Shown: positions 41,737 through 49,771, counted from the first letter of the stretch. The stretch is DNA of 64,000 bases from AC-32 sp963736055 (GCA_963736055.1 CAVTNM010000008.1:1302001-1366000); one strand, 5' to 3'. The notes: generated by a model not told the origin, from the letters alone. Numbers and translations are program-made.

Positions 41737-43311
41737 TCAGGTTGCTTCGGCCTGCGCGAGCAACGGGGTTCTGGACAAGATCAAGTCCGCAGCCTTCTCG
41801 GCGATCATCACCGTCGGCGCATGCGTGTTGGCGCGCGTGATCGCCGGCATCACCGACGCGTCGACGACTCGCAGTGACGTCGTCCCGAGGACGCGCAGCT
41901 CGGAGTCGACCACCGCGCCCATCGCGCAGGTCGAGGTCGGGTGGTACACGGACTGCCCGGCGCGGCGGACGAAGTCGAGGATGTCCTCGTCCGAGTCGGA
42001 CTCGGGGACGGAGAAGGGCTCCCGCTCGACAGCCTTCAGCGCGGGCTGCTCCGCCAGCTCGAGCGCCAGGCGCATTCCGGCGATCATGCTCTGCCGGTCC
42101 TCTTCGGTGGTGAGGAAGTTGCAGAGCACGCGCGGCTTCGAGTCGGCGAGCGGCGCGCGCAGCATCACCCGGCCACGGCTCGACGGCTTCACGACCACGG
42201 GGCCGAAGCAGTAGCCGGGCTCGTGGGGGGCCGTCAGTCCCTCGTCGAAGAACATCGACGGCGCGAAGTGGAACTCGACGTCCGGCGCCGCCAGGTCGGG
42301 GCGAGTGCGGAAGAACCCTCCGGCCTCGGGGATGTTGGAGGTCAGCGGGCCGCTGCCGTTCTCGAACAGCTCGAAGTTCTCCGGGGTGAACGTGCCGAAG
42401 AGTGTCGGCTCGTCGGTGAGGTAGTTGACCTGCGCCATGCAGTGGTCCTGCAGGTTCCGGCCGACCGGCAGGCTCTCCCGTACCGCGATCCCCAGCGGTG
42501 CGAGCTCCTCTTCGGGGCCGATCCCCGAGACCATCAGCAGCACCGGCGACTGGTACGAGCCCGCCGAGAGGATCACCTCGCGCTCGGCCCGCACGGTCTC
42601 CGCGGAGCCGTCGTGCACGATCTCGACGCCGACGGCGCGGTCGCCGTCGAAGACGATTCGCTGGGCGAAGACGCCGGTCCGCACCTCGAGGTTCGGCCGT
42701 TCCGCCGCGGGATGGAGGTAGGCGTCGGCGGTGCTGCACCGCCGCCCGTCGCGCTGGTTCAGCTGGAAGCGGCCCACGCCCTCGGGGCGGTCGACGTTCA
42801 GGTCCGGGATCAGCTCGTGCCCGGCCTGCACGGCCGCCTCGAGCATCGTGTCGACGAGCGGATGCATCGAGCGGCTGTCGGAGACCGCCAGCGGGCCGCC
42901 GACGCCGTGGAACGCGTCCGCGCCGCGCTCGTTGTCCTCGGCGCGCTTGAAGTAGGGCAGCACGTCGTCGTACGACCAGCCCTCGCACCCGAGCTCCGCC
43001 CACTCGTCGTAGTCGGCGCGGTTCCCGCGCAGGTAGATCATGGCGTTGATCGAGCCCGAGCCGCCGATCACGCGCCCGCGCGGCAGGTAGAGCCGCCGGT
43101 TGCCGAGGCCGGGCTCCTGCTCGCCGAGCAGGTCCCAGTCGAGGCTCGACTTGAACACGGCCGGAAAGGCCGCCGGGATGTGGAGCTCCGGCGCCGTGTC
43201 CGGGCCGCCGGCCTCCAGCAGGAGGACGCTGACGTCCGGATCCTCGCTCAGCCGCGAAGCGAGCACGCAGCCGGCCGAGCCGGCCCCGACGATCACGTAG
43301 TCAGCCGCCAT
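41737..43311 (-). CDS. GMC-family choline/alcohol dehydrogenase
   Basis: 524 residues from ATG 43311, with GAGGTGG upstream. DYVIVGAGSAGCVLASRLSED (FAD), LPRGRVIGGSGSINAMIYLRG (GMC signature 1), VILSAGSYQSPVLLMVSGIG (signature 2), the active-site YHPTSTCAMGAVVD histidine and MPAITRANTHAPTVMIAEKAADL. This is the BetA/HpvZ-type branch that oxidises primary alcohols to aldehydes without the extra cysteines of the other GMC gene here. It pairs with the aldehyde dehydrogenase downstream, an alcohol to aldehyde to acid sequence. The frame is intact. Confidence 0.86.
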   Translation of the reverse strand: MAADYVIVGAGSAGCVLASRLSEDPDVSVLLLEAGGPDTAPELHIPAAFPAVFKSSLDWDLLGEQEPGLGNRRLYLPRGRVIGGSGSINAMIYLRGNRADYDEWAELGCEGWSYDDVLPYFKRAEDNERGADAFHGVGGPLAVSDSRSMHPLVDTMLEAAVQAGHELIPDLNVDRPEGVGRFQLNQRDGRRCSTADAYLHPAAERPNLEVRTGVFAQRIVFDGDRAVGVEIVHDGSAETVRAEREVILSAGSYQSPVLLMVSGIGPEEELAPLGIAVRESLPVGRNLQDHCMAQVNYLTDEPTLFGTFTPENFELFENGSGPLTSNIPEAGGFFRTRPDLAAPDVEFHFAPSMFFDEGLTAPHEPGYCFGPVVVKPSSRGRVMLRAPLADSKPRVLCNFLTTEEDRQSMIAGMRLALELAEQPALKAVEREPFSVPESDSDEDILDFVRRAGQSVYHPTSTCAMGAVVDSELRVLGTTSLRVVDASVMPAITRANTHAPTVMIAEKAADLILSRTPLLAQAEAT

Positions 43312-43384
43312 TCGGTTCCACCTCGGGTCGAAGTGCCCAGCGCAGCTTAACCGCATGGATGTAGCGCAAGAACTGCCCACGCGT

Positions 43385-43390
43385 TAGCGT
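43385..43390 (+). promoter_or_regulatory. candidate -10 box (TAGCGT), near-leaderless start
   Basis: TAGCGT eight bases before the ATG at 43399, in the 87-bp gap between the divergent GMC gene and the TIM-barrel gene; no clear Shine-Dalgarno. Confidence 0.3.
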
Positions 43391-43398
43391 TGAGCGGG

Positions 43399-44280
43399 AT
43401 GTCCGCGGACCTGCTCGGCCTCTATTGGACCGTCTCCGGCCCGGTCGAGGTTCACGTCGGGCGGGAGTGGAGCCTCTTCGACCTGGCCGACCGCTGCGAG
43501 CACGCCTCGCGCGCGGGCTTCAAGGGCATCGGCCTCTGGCACGCCGATCTCGAGAAGGTGCTCGAGACGCGCTCCCTCGCCGAGGTGAAGCAGCTCCTCG
43601 ACGACAACGGGCTCGAGTACCTGGAGCTCGAGTTCCTGATGGACTGGTTCCTCGACCCAGACGACGAGCGGCGCCAGGCGTCCGACACGGTTCGCGCGCA
43701 GCTGTTCGACGCCGCTGCCGCGCTCGATGCGCACCACGTCAAGGTCGGCAACATCCCGGGCACGCCGTGTGAGCTGTCCCAGCTGACCGAGCGCTACGGC
43801 GAGCTCTGCGCCGACGCCGCGGAGAAGCACGACTCCAGGGTGGTCTACGAGTTCATGCCGTTCGACGTCAACGTCCACGACCTGGACTCGGCGCTGGCCG
43901 TCGTCGAGGGCGTCGACGCGCCGAACGGCGGCCTCGCGATCGACACCTGGCACATGGCGAAGCTCGGGATCGAGCCGGACGAGCTGCGCCGCATCCAGCC
44001 GCGCCACCTCGGCTGGGTCGAGCTCAGCGACGGGCGCTACGAGAACATGCCCGACCTGATCGACGAGACCGTCAACCACCGCAGGCTCCCCGGCGAGGGC
44101 GAGTTCCCGATCCGCGACTACGTCGCCGCCTGCCGGGAGGTCGGCTACGACGGTCCCTGGGGCGTCGAGGTGCTCTCGGAGGAGCTGCGCAACCTGCCGA
44201 TCGACCAGATCTTCGACCGAGCCTACGAGACGAGCATGTCGCAGCTCGTCCCCGAATCGGAAAGGAGCCTCGGTGTCTGA
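43399..44280 (+). CDS. sugar phosphate isomerase/epimerase-like TIM barrel
   Basis: 293 residues of the AP-endonuclease-2/xylose-isomerase-like fold: LFDLADRCEHASRAGFKGIGLWHADLEKVL, LEYLELEFLMDWFLD, HHVKVGNIPGTP, RVVYEFMPFDVNVHDLDSALAVV (metal Glu), GLAIDTWHMAKLG (metal Asp/His), LGWVELSDG and GPWGVEVLSEELRNLP. Relatives are inosose dehydratase IolE, hydroxypyruvate isomerase and dehydroshikimate dehydratase; the last would give protocatechuate, but the sequence does not decide. The gene opens an operon with the E1 genes (8-bp overlap). Confidence 0.75.
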   Translation: MSADLLGLYWTVSGPVEVHVGREWSLFDLADRCEHASRAGFKGIGLWHADLEKVLETRSLAEVKQLLDDNGLEYLELEFLMDWFLDPDDERRQASDTVRAQLFDAAAALDAHHVKVGNIPGTPCELSQLTERYGELCADAAEKHDSRVVYEFMPFDVNVHDLDSALAVVEGVDAPNGGLAIDTWHMAKLGIEPDELRRIQPRHLGWVELSDGRYENMPDLIDETVNHRRLPGEGEFPIRDYVAACREVGYDGPWGVEVLSEELRNLPIDQIFDRAYETSMSQLVPESERSLGV

Positions 44281-45295
44281 GCTCGACAACGACCGCCTGG
44301 TCTGGATGTTCACGCAGATGGTGCGGATCCGGGAGTTCGAGGAGCACGTGAAGAGCACCTTCGAGGAGCACCCCGGCGTGATCCGCGGCCACACGCACCT
44401 CGCCGACGGCGCCGAGGCGTCGATCGTCGGCTCGGTCGCGGCCATGGAACCGGACGACCAGCTGCTCGCGACCTACCGCTGCCACGGCTACCCGATCGCG
44501 CTCGGCACCGACCCGAAGGCGATGATGGCCGAGATCTACGGCAAGGAGACGGGCCTGTGCAAGGGCTACGGCGGCTCGATGCACCTCGTCGACCTCGAGC
44601 GCGGCTTCCTCGGCACCTCGGGCATCGTCGCGCAGGGGATCCCGCACGCGACCGGGGCCGCCTACGCGGCGCAGATCCGCGGCAAGGGCCAGGTCGTCCT
44701 CGGCTTCTTCGGCGACGGAGCCTCGAAGCAGGGCGCGTTCCACGAGTCGCTCAACATCGCCTCGCTCTGGAAGCTGCCCGTCGTGTACGTGATGGAGAAC
44801 AACAGCTACAACGTCGTCACGCGCGTCGAGCAGGAGGACGCGAACGCCGCGGCCGGCGAGCCGCTGGCGGTGAAGGCGAGTGCGTACTCGATGCCGGGCG
44901 TGACGGTCGACGGCGGCGATCCGGTCGCGGTGCACGAACAGGTCTCCGCGGCTGTCGAGCGGGCGCGCTCAGGCGGAGGGCCGACGCTCGTCGAGTCGCT
45001 CGTCTACCGCCTGAGCGCCCACGGGAACATCATCGCGCCGCCGGGCGTGCCGCTGCACTTCCCGGAGCACGAGGCGGTCACCGTCTTCGGCAACGCCGAG
45101 GAGTACGAGGCCGCGAAGCGCGGCGATCCCGTGCCCCGCTTCCGCGGGCGGCTCGTGACCGACGGGACGCTGAGCGCCGAGGAGGCCGACACGATCGCCG
45201 AGGCCGCGCGGGAGGAGATGGCAGAGGCAGTCACGTTCGGCCTCGAGAGCCCGTTCCCGGCGCCGGAAGAGGCCGTCAAGTACGTCTATGCGTAG
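44273..45295 (+). CDS. thiamine-dependent dehydrogenase E1 alpha subunit (first pair)
   Basis: 340 residues from GTG. WMFTQMVRIREFEEHVKSTFEE is the usual start; the thiamine diphosphate motif is GFFGDGASKQGAFHESLNIA with NN in VMENNSYN; GLCKGYGGSMHLVDLERGFLGTSGIV and YRLSAHGNI complete the pattern. It belongs to the pyruvate/acetoin/branched-chain 2-oxoacid dehydrogenase family. The partner beta subunit begins 13 bp downstream. No E2 or E3 gene is in the window, so the acyl acceptor is unclear. Overlap with the TIM-barrel gene indicates co-translation. Confidence 0.86.
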   Translation: MSELDNDRLVWMFTQMVRIREFEEHVKSTFEEHPGVIRGHTHLADGAEASIVGSVAAMEPDDQLLATYRCHGYPIALGTDPKAMMAEIYGKETGLCKGYGGSMHLVDLERGFLGTSGIVAQGIPHATGAAYAAQIRGKGQVVLGFFGDGASKQGAFHESLNIASLWKLPVVYVMENNSYNVVTRVEQEDANAAAGEPLAVKASAYSMPGVTVDGGDPVAVHEQVSAAVERARSGGGPTLVESLVYRLSAHGNIIAPPGVPLHFPEHEAVTVFGNAEEYEAAKRGDPVPRFRGRLVTDGTLSAEEADTIAEAAREEMAEAVTFGLESPFPAPEEAVKYVYA

Positions 45296-45308
45296 GAGGC
45301 TCTGATCG

Positions 45309-46290
45309 ATGGCTCATGAACTGCCCTACATCGCCGCGATCGAGGAGGCGATTCGCGAGGAGATGGAGCGCGACGAGACGGTCATCTACTTCGGCCAGAA
45401 CATCGCGACCACCGAGAACGACCCCTTCCTGCAGGCCTTCGGCGCCGATCGCGTCCGCGTGACGCCGATCTCCGAGACGGCCGAGATCGGGATGGCGGTC
45501 GGCGCGGCCTTCGCCGGCTACCGGCCGGTGGTCGAGCTCTACATGGCGGAGTTCATGCTCGTGGCGATGGACCAGGTCGTGAACGAGGCGCCGCGCTTCC
45601 ACTACATGAGCGGCGGCCAGGTGAAGGTGCCGGTCGTGCTGAAGGCCGGCTACGGGTTCACCGCCGGCTGGGCGGGGCAGCACACGGGCTCGATCTACGG
45701 CATGTTCATGGGCGTGCCCGGCCTGAAGGTCGCGGTGCCGGCGACCGCGGCGGACGCAAAGGGCCTGATGACAACCGCGATCCGCGACGACAACCCCGTC
45801 GCCTTCTTCCACCACTACCTGCTCACGCTCGTGCACGGCGACGTCCCGGACGGCGAGTACGCCGTCCCGTTCGGCGAGGCTGCGGTGCTGCGGGAGGGCG
45901 GCGACGTCACGATCGTCGCCATCGGCTGGATGGTCGGCAAGGCGCTTGCCGCCGCCGAGCAGCTGGCGTCGGAGGGCATCAGGCGCCGAGGTGATCGACC
46001 CGCGCACGCTCGCGCCTCTCGACACGGCGACGATCCTCGCCTCCGTGGAGAAGACGGGACGGCTGGTGGTCGTCGACCAGTCGACGCGGCACGGTTCGGC
46101 GGCGGCGGTGATCGCAGCGGAGGTCGCCTCCGACGGCTTCGCCTCGCTGAAGGCGCCGGTCGGGCTCGTGACCGCGCTCGACGCGACGATCCCGTACAGC
46201 CAGCCGATGGAGGACTACCTCCTGCCGGACGAGGCGAAGATCGTCGGCGCCGTTCAGCAGGTGCTGGGCTCCGAGGCAGTCACCGCCTGA
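45309..46290 (+). CDS. thiamine-dependent dehydrogenase E1 beta subunit (first pair), one frameshift
   Basis: Starts MAHELPYIAAIEEAIREEME; FGQNIATTENDPFLQAFG, TPISETAEIGMAVGAAFAG, YMAEFMLVAMDQVVNEAPR and KAGYGFTAGWAGQHTGSIYG match E1 beta (transketolase pyrimidine domain). At about 45985, after EQLASEGI, one extra base shifts the frame; the next frame continues AEVIDPRTLAPLDTATILASV to GSEAVTA. Removing it gives 327 codons, normal. The homologous position in the second beta subunit reads GIEAEVIDPRTL, confirming the junction. The first pair's alpha subunit is immediately upstream. Confidence 0.82.
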
Positions 46291-47219
46291 CCAGGGACGA
46301 GCTCGAGCTCCTCCGCACGATGTGGCGGATCCGCGCCTTCGAGGAGCGGGTCGGAGAGCTGGCGCGGGCGAACGAGGTGCACGGCCTGATCCACCTGAGC
46401 ATCGGGCAGGAAGGCGTCGCGGCCGGGGTCTGCGGCGAGCTGGGGCCCGACGACATGGTCTACAGCAACCACCGCGCGCACGGGCACGCGATCGCCCTCG
46501 GCGCGCCGCTGGAGCGGGTGATGGCGGAGCTGATGGGCCGCGAAGGCGGTCTCTGTCGCGGGCTGGGCGGCTCGATGCACCTCGTCGACATCGAGCACGG
46601 CCTGCTCGGCGCGACCGGCGTCGTCGGCGGCAACGTCCCGCTGGCGCTCGGTAGCGCCCTCGCGGGGCGGCTACTGGGCGGTGAGCGGGTCGCCGTCGTC
46701 TTCTTCGGCGACGGCGCGGTTCAGGGCGGCATCTTCCTCGAGTCCGTCAACCTGGCCACCCTCTGGCGGCTGCCGGCGATCCTCGTCTGCGAGAACAACG
46801 GCTTCGCCGAGTTCACTCCGCGCTCGGCCCACACGGTCGTCGAGCGCGTCAGCGACGTCGTCGCCCCCTACGGGCTGGAGCGCGAGACCGTCGACGGGAA
46901 CGACGCCGTGGCGGTCCGCGACGCCTTCGGCGGCTTTCTCGCGGCGGCCCGCAAGGGTGAAGGGCCGTTCCTGCTCGAGTGCCTCACGCACCGGCTGCGC
47001 GGACACTACGAGGGCGATCCGGAGCGCTATCGCGAGGCGCTCGCCGCGGACGAGTGGCAGGAGCTCGACCCGATCGTCCGGCTCGAACGGCGTCTCGATC
47101 TCGACGGAGCCGAGCTCGAGCAGGAGGCTCGCCGCGAGGTCGACGAGGCGGTCCGCTTCGCGCGCGAGAGCCCCTACCCGGCCCCCGAGCTCGCGACCGA
47201 GCTCGTCTACGCGCCATGA
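46287..47219 (+). CDS. thiamine-dependent dehydrogenase E1 alpha subunit (second pair)
   Basis: Homologous sequence begins TRDELELLRTMWRIRAFEERVGELA and contains VFFGDGAVQGGIFLESVNLA with NN in CENNGFAEF, GLCRGLGGSMHLVDIEHGLLGATGVV and HRLRGHYEGDPERYR. No ATG, GTG or TTG precedes this in frame; the only candidate is CTG at 46287, which overlaps the previous stop as CTGA with GAGG 9 bases upstream. The first standard start is ATG 46320, which would cut conserved residues. It is a paralogue of the alpha subunit at 44273, closest to acetoin-dehydrogenase-like E1 alpha. About 310 residues. Confidence 0.82.
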   Translation: MTRDELELLRTMWRIRAFEERVGELARANEVHGLIHLSIGQEGVAAGVCGELGPDDMVYSNHRAHGHAIALGAPLERVMAELMGREGGLCRGLGGSMHLVDIEHGLLGATGVVGGNVPLALGSALAGRLLGGERVAVVFFGDGAVQGGIFLESVNLATLWRLPAILVCENNGFAEFTPRSAHTVVERVSDVVAPYGLERETVDGNDAVAVRDAFGGFLAAARKGEGPFLLECLTHRLRGHYEGDPERYREALAADEWQELDPIVRLERRLDLDGAELEQEARREVDEAVRFARESPYPAPELATELVYAP

Positions 47220-48188
47220 CGGAGACCACCTATCTCACGGCGATCACCGCCACGCTCGCGGAGTCGATGCGGGCCGACGAGCGCGTGCTCGTGCTGGGCG
47301 AGGACGTCGCCGAGGGCGGGCCGTGGGGAGCGACGGCGGGGCTGGTCGAGGAGTTCGGCCCAGAGCGCGTGCGGAACACCCCGATCAGCGAGGCCGCGAT
47401 CTGCGGGATCGCTATCGGCGCGGCGCAGTCCGGGCTCAAGCCGGTGGTCGAGATCATGTTCATCGACTTCCTCACGCTCGCCCTGGATCAGCTCGTGAAC
47501 CAGGCGGCGAAGGCGCACTTCATGTCCGGCGGCCAGCTGGAGGTGCCGCTGGTCCTGCGGACGCAGGGAGGAGCAGGCCAGCGGGGCGGGGCGCAGCACT
47601 CGCAGAGCCTGGAGGCGTGGGTGACCCACGTGCCCGGCCTCAAGGTGGCGATGCCGAGCACCGCCGCCGACGCCGCCGGCCTGCTCGCCGCCGCGATCGC
47701 CGACCCGAACCCGGTCGTGCTCGTCGAGAACAAGACGCTCTACTTCCGCCGCGGAGGAGCTCGAGGGCCGCGAGGAGGTTCCGCTCGGCCGGGCGCGGGT
47801 CGCGCGCCCGGGGAGCGACGTGACCGTCGTCGCCCTGTCGCGGCTCGTGCCGGAGGCGCTCGCCGCCGCCGAGGAGCTCGCGGCCGAAGGGATCGAGGCG
47901 GAGGTGATCGACCCGCGCACGCTCGTGCCGCTCGACCTGGAGACGATCGTGGAGTCGGTCTCCAAGACACACCGCCTGGTCGTCGCGCACGAGGCGGTCC
48001 GCCACGGCGGCTTCGGCGCCGAGCTGGCGGCGCAGGTGCAGGAGGCGGCGTTCGACGAGCTCGACGGGCCGGTCGAGCGCGTCGGCGCGCCCTTCGAGCC
48101 GGTTCCGTTCAGCCCGCCGCTCGAGGACGCGTATCTCCCCGGCCGCGAGGAAGTGACCGCAGCCGTCCGCGCTGCGGTCGGGCGTTAG
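47216..48188 (+). CDS. thiamine-dependent dehydrogenase E1 beta subunit (second pair), one frameshift
   Basis: Start ATG overlaps the alpha stop (ATGA). LTAITATLAESMRADERVLVLGEDVAEGGPW, RVRNTPISEAAICGIAIGAA, IMFIDFLTLALDQLVNQAAK and RTQGGAGQRGGAQHSQSLEAW are E1 beta signatures. After ENKTLYFRR, at about 47753, one extra base shifts the frame; the next frame carries EELEGREEVPLGRARVARPG, VTVVALSRLVPEALAAAEEL and GIEAEVIDPRTLVPLDLETI to the end. Corrected length is 324 codons, as in the family. Last gene of the catabolic island before the repeat-bearing region. Confidence 0.82.
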
Positions 48189-48211
48189 GGACACTCGCGC
48201 AGCCCACTGCC
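48188..48211 (+). repeat. interspersed ~30-bp repeat, degenerate copy
   Basis: GGGACACTCGCGCAGCCCAC, immediately after the E1 beta stop, is a degraded match to the element described at 48881. Possibly the leftmost copy. Confidence 0.35.
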
Positions 48212-48295
48212 ACCTCACCAGCGGTGCCTACTGGGACGATCAGGAGAACGGCTCCGTGCTCCGCGCTCGTTGTCTACGACGTCGAGCGCTAGGCG

Positions 48296-48301
48296 TACGC
48301 T
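48296..48301 (+). promoter_or_regulatory. candidate -10 box (TACGCT), leaderless start
   Basis: TACGCT six bases ahead of the ATG at 48308, no Shine-Dalgarno. Confidence 0.35.
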
Positions 48302-48307
48302 GTCGGC

Positions 48308-48424
48308 ATGTGGGACGTCCTCACCTGGCACGACGGCACGCTCGCAATCGCGTGGTGGGCCGTGATCGTGCTCATCGTCGCGCTGCTGTCGATCGGCGGC
48401 ACGGCAGCTGCGCGTCGGAAATAA
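48308..48424 (+). CDS. 38-residue membrane protein
   Basis: Encodes MWDVLTWHDGTLAIAWW followed by AVIVLIVALLSIGGTAAARRK and a TAA stop: one transmembrane helix with a positively charged cytoplasmic end, so N-out topology. A TANNNT box sits six bases before the ATG. It is too short for family assignment and could be chance, but hydrophobicity and the charged end make a small membrane protein plausible. Confidence 0.4.
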   Translation: MWDVLTWHDGTLAIAWWAVIVLIVALLSIGGTAAARRK

Positions 48425-48500
48425 ATCACGCCTGCGGGATACGCGACGCGCGCGCGGACCGTTCCGCGGCGGTCGGCGAGAGCGCGCCGTGCTCGGGGCT

Positions 48501-48529
48501 CATTTCCGAACACTGGCCCAGGCGAGGCT
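48501..48529 (+). repeat. interspersed ~30-bp repeat, copy
   Basis: CATTTCCGAACACTGG then CCCAGGCGAGGCT. Lies between two small membrane-protein genes. Confidence 0.7.
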
Positions 48530-48567
48530 GCTCGTTCCCGAACCGACCCCGATCATTCTTCGCAGCC

Positions 48568-48825
48568 TCAAGACCAGGGCCGACGACGGCTACCCAGGGC
48601 GGTTGCGCGCTTCCGCGCCTCGACCGCCCTCGGATCTTCCTCGGGCGCATCCGGGCTGCTTTGTGACAAGTCAGGCTCGTACGGCTCGCCGAGAATCTCT
48701 CCGATCAGGTGACGCTCGTGTCGCCGCCGCAGAGCGCTCACGACGACCGCAAGCAGAACAGCAACGAGGAGGACGACTAGCGCTATCGAGGCGGCGGTCG
48801 GAACGGGGCTCTCCAGAACAGACAT
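48568..48825 (-). CDS. small membrane protein
   Basis: 85 residues, MSVLESPVPTAASIALVVLL with a single helix (AASIALVVLLVAVLLAVVVSAL) followed by a charged cytoplasmic tail RRRHERHLIGEILGEPYEPDLSQSSPDAPEEDPRAVEARKR. The tail's acidic, proline-containing character is common in actinobacterial membrane adaptors; no family recognised. TACGAT is seven bases upstream of the ATG on this strand, suggesting a leaderless message. Confidence 0.5.
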   Translation of the reverse strand: MSVLESPVPTAASIALVVLLVAVLLAVVVSALRRRHERHLIGEILGEPYEPDLSQSSPDAPEEDPRAVEARKRATALGSRRRPWS

Positions 48826-48870
48826 CTCTTGAATCGTAAGAACTGCTCCTCAAGGGAGCAAAGGGAGGCC

Positions 48871-48880
48871 AGAACGTTCT
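48871..48880. repeat. palindrome AGAACGTTCT
   Basis: Perfect 10-bp palindrome in the context AGGCC-AGAACGTTCT-AGGG, abutting the repeat copy at 48881. The same flanks surround the hairpin at 52410-52427. Confidence 0.5.
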
Positions 48881-48912
48881 AGGGACATTCCCGCACACTG
48901 GCCCAGCGGGCC
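48881..48912 (+). repeat. interspersed ~30-bp repeat, best-preserved copy
   Basis: Reads AGGGACATTCCCG then CACACTGGCCCAG then CGGGCC. Box A is GGTGACATTCCCG and box B CACACTGGCCCAGGCGAGG in the consensus I derive from all copies; the core CTGGcCCAG is a small palindrome. It lies in the gap ahead of the phosphotransferase gene. Confidence 0.8.
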
Positions 48913-48961
48913 GTCTTGTCGCCCGGCAGCAGTCGTTGCCAAGCAGCCGTCGAGCAACTTC

Positions 48962-49732
48962 ATGACCCTCCGCAAAGATGTGGCCGTGGGATGGGAGGCA
49001 CTCGATCAGTGGGGTGACGACGTCGCCCGTATCGAACCGCTCACTGGCGGAGTTGGCGTCAACGAGGTGTGGAGCGTGCGCATCAACGGGCAGCTCGCCG
49101 TCGGTCGGCTCGGCAAGCGCAGCGACGCCGACCTCTCGTGGGAGACAGAGCTGTTGCGACACCTCGACCGTGAAGGGATGACGGTGCCGGTGCCGATCCC
49201 GACCACGGACGGCCGGCACTTCGCCGACGGTCTGGTCGTGATGAGCTACGTGGAGGGCGGATCGCCCGAAACGGAGGCCGACTGGCGTCGCGTCGCCGAC
49301 ACACTCCGCCAGCTGCACCGACTGACGCAGGGCTGGCCCCAACGCCAGGGCTGGCGATCGTCGACCGACCTCCTGCACGCTGAAACCGGGACGAAGATCG
49401 ACCTCGGCACGATGCCGCCTGAGGGTGTCGTTCGATGCCGAGCAGCGTGGGCGCGGCTCACCGGACGAGAGCGGTGCGTCGTCCACGGCGACCCCAACGC
49501 GGGCAACATCCGCATGACCGCGGATCGGGTCGCGCTGATCGACTGGGACGAGTCGCACGTCGACGTCCCCGACCTCGACCTGGTGTTGCCACACAACGCC
49601 GCCGGTCTCGACGACGACATGCACGACGTTGCCGCGCAGGCACGGGCCGCATGGGAAGCCGCCGTCTGCTGGGACCCCAGCGGGACCGACGAGTTCGCAG
49701 TCAAGCGGCTCGCCGAAGTTCGAGCGGTCTGA
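48962..49732 (+). CDS. aminoglycoside-phosphotransferase-family kinase
   Basis: 256 residues of the APH/choline kinase fold: RIEPLTGGVGVNEVWSVRIN (nucleotide loop), QLAVGRLGK, a hinge MSYVEGGSP, the catalytic loop CVVHGDPNAGNIRMT (Brenner motif HxDxxxxN) and the metal-binding ALIDWDESHVDVPDLDL. Members phosphorylate aminoglycosides, choline, sugars or macrolides; nothing here identifies the substrate or proves antibiotic resistance. ATG start, weak Shine-Dalgarno. First clear gene of the repeat-punctuated region, with a repeat copy 50 bp upstream and another 39 bp downstream. Confidence 0.78.
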   Translation: MTLRKDVAVGWEALDQWGDDVARIEPLTGGVGVNEVWSVRINGQLAVGRLGKRSDADLSWETELLRHLDREGMTVPVPIPTTDGRHFADGLVVMSYVEGGSPETEADWRRVADTLRQLHRLTQGWPQRQGWRSSTDLLHAETGTKIDLGTMPPEGVVRCRAAWARLTGRERCVVHGDPNAGNIRMTADRVALIDWDESHVDVPDLDLVLPHNAAGLDDDMHDVAAQARAAWEAAVCWDPSGTDEFAVKRLAEVRAV

Positions 49733-49771
49733 GCAGCAGCGGCAACGAGTCGCCCCCTACTCCGCTCTGGC

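Noticed and set aside
45309..47219. A 636-residue fused E1 beta-alpha protein
   Set aside because: The continuous frame is produced by an extra base near 45985; the beta C-terminus is encoded in another frame with its own stop at 46290.
28358..47760. Programmed ribosomal frameshifting
   Set aside because: The nine shift sites share no slippery heptamer, pseudoknot or common context, and affect unrelated families.
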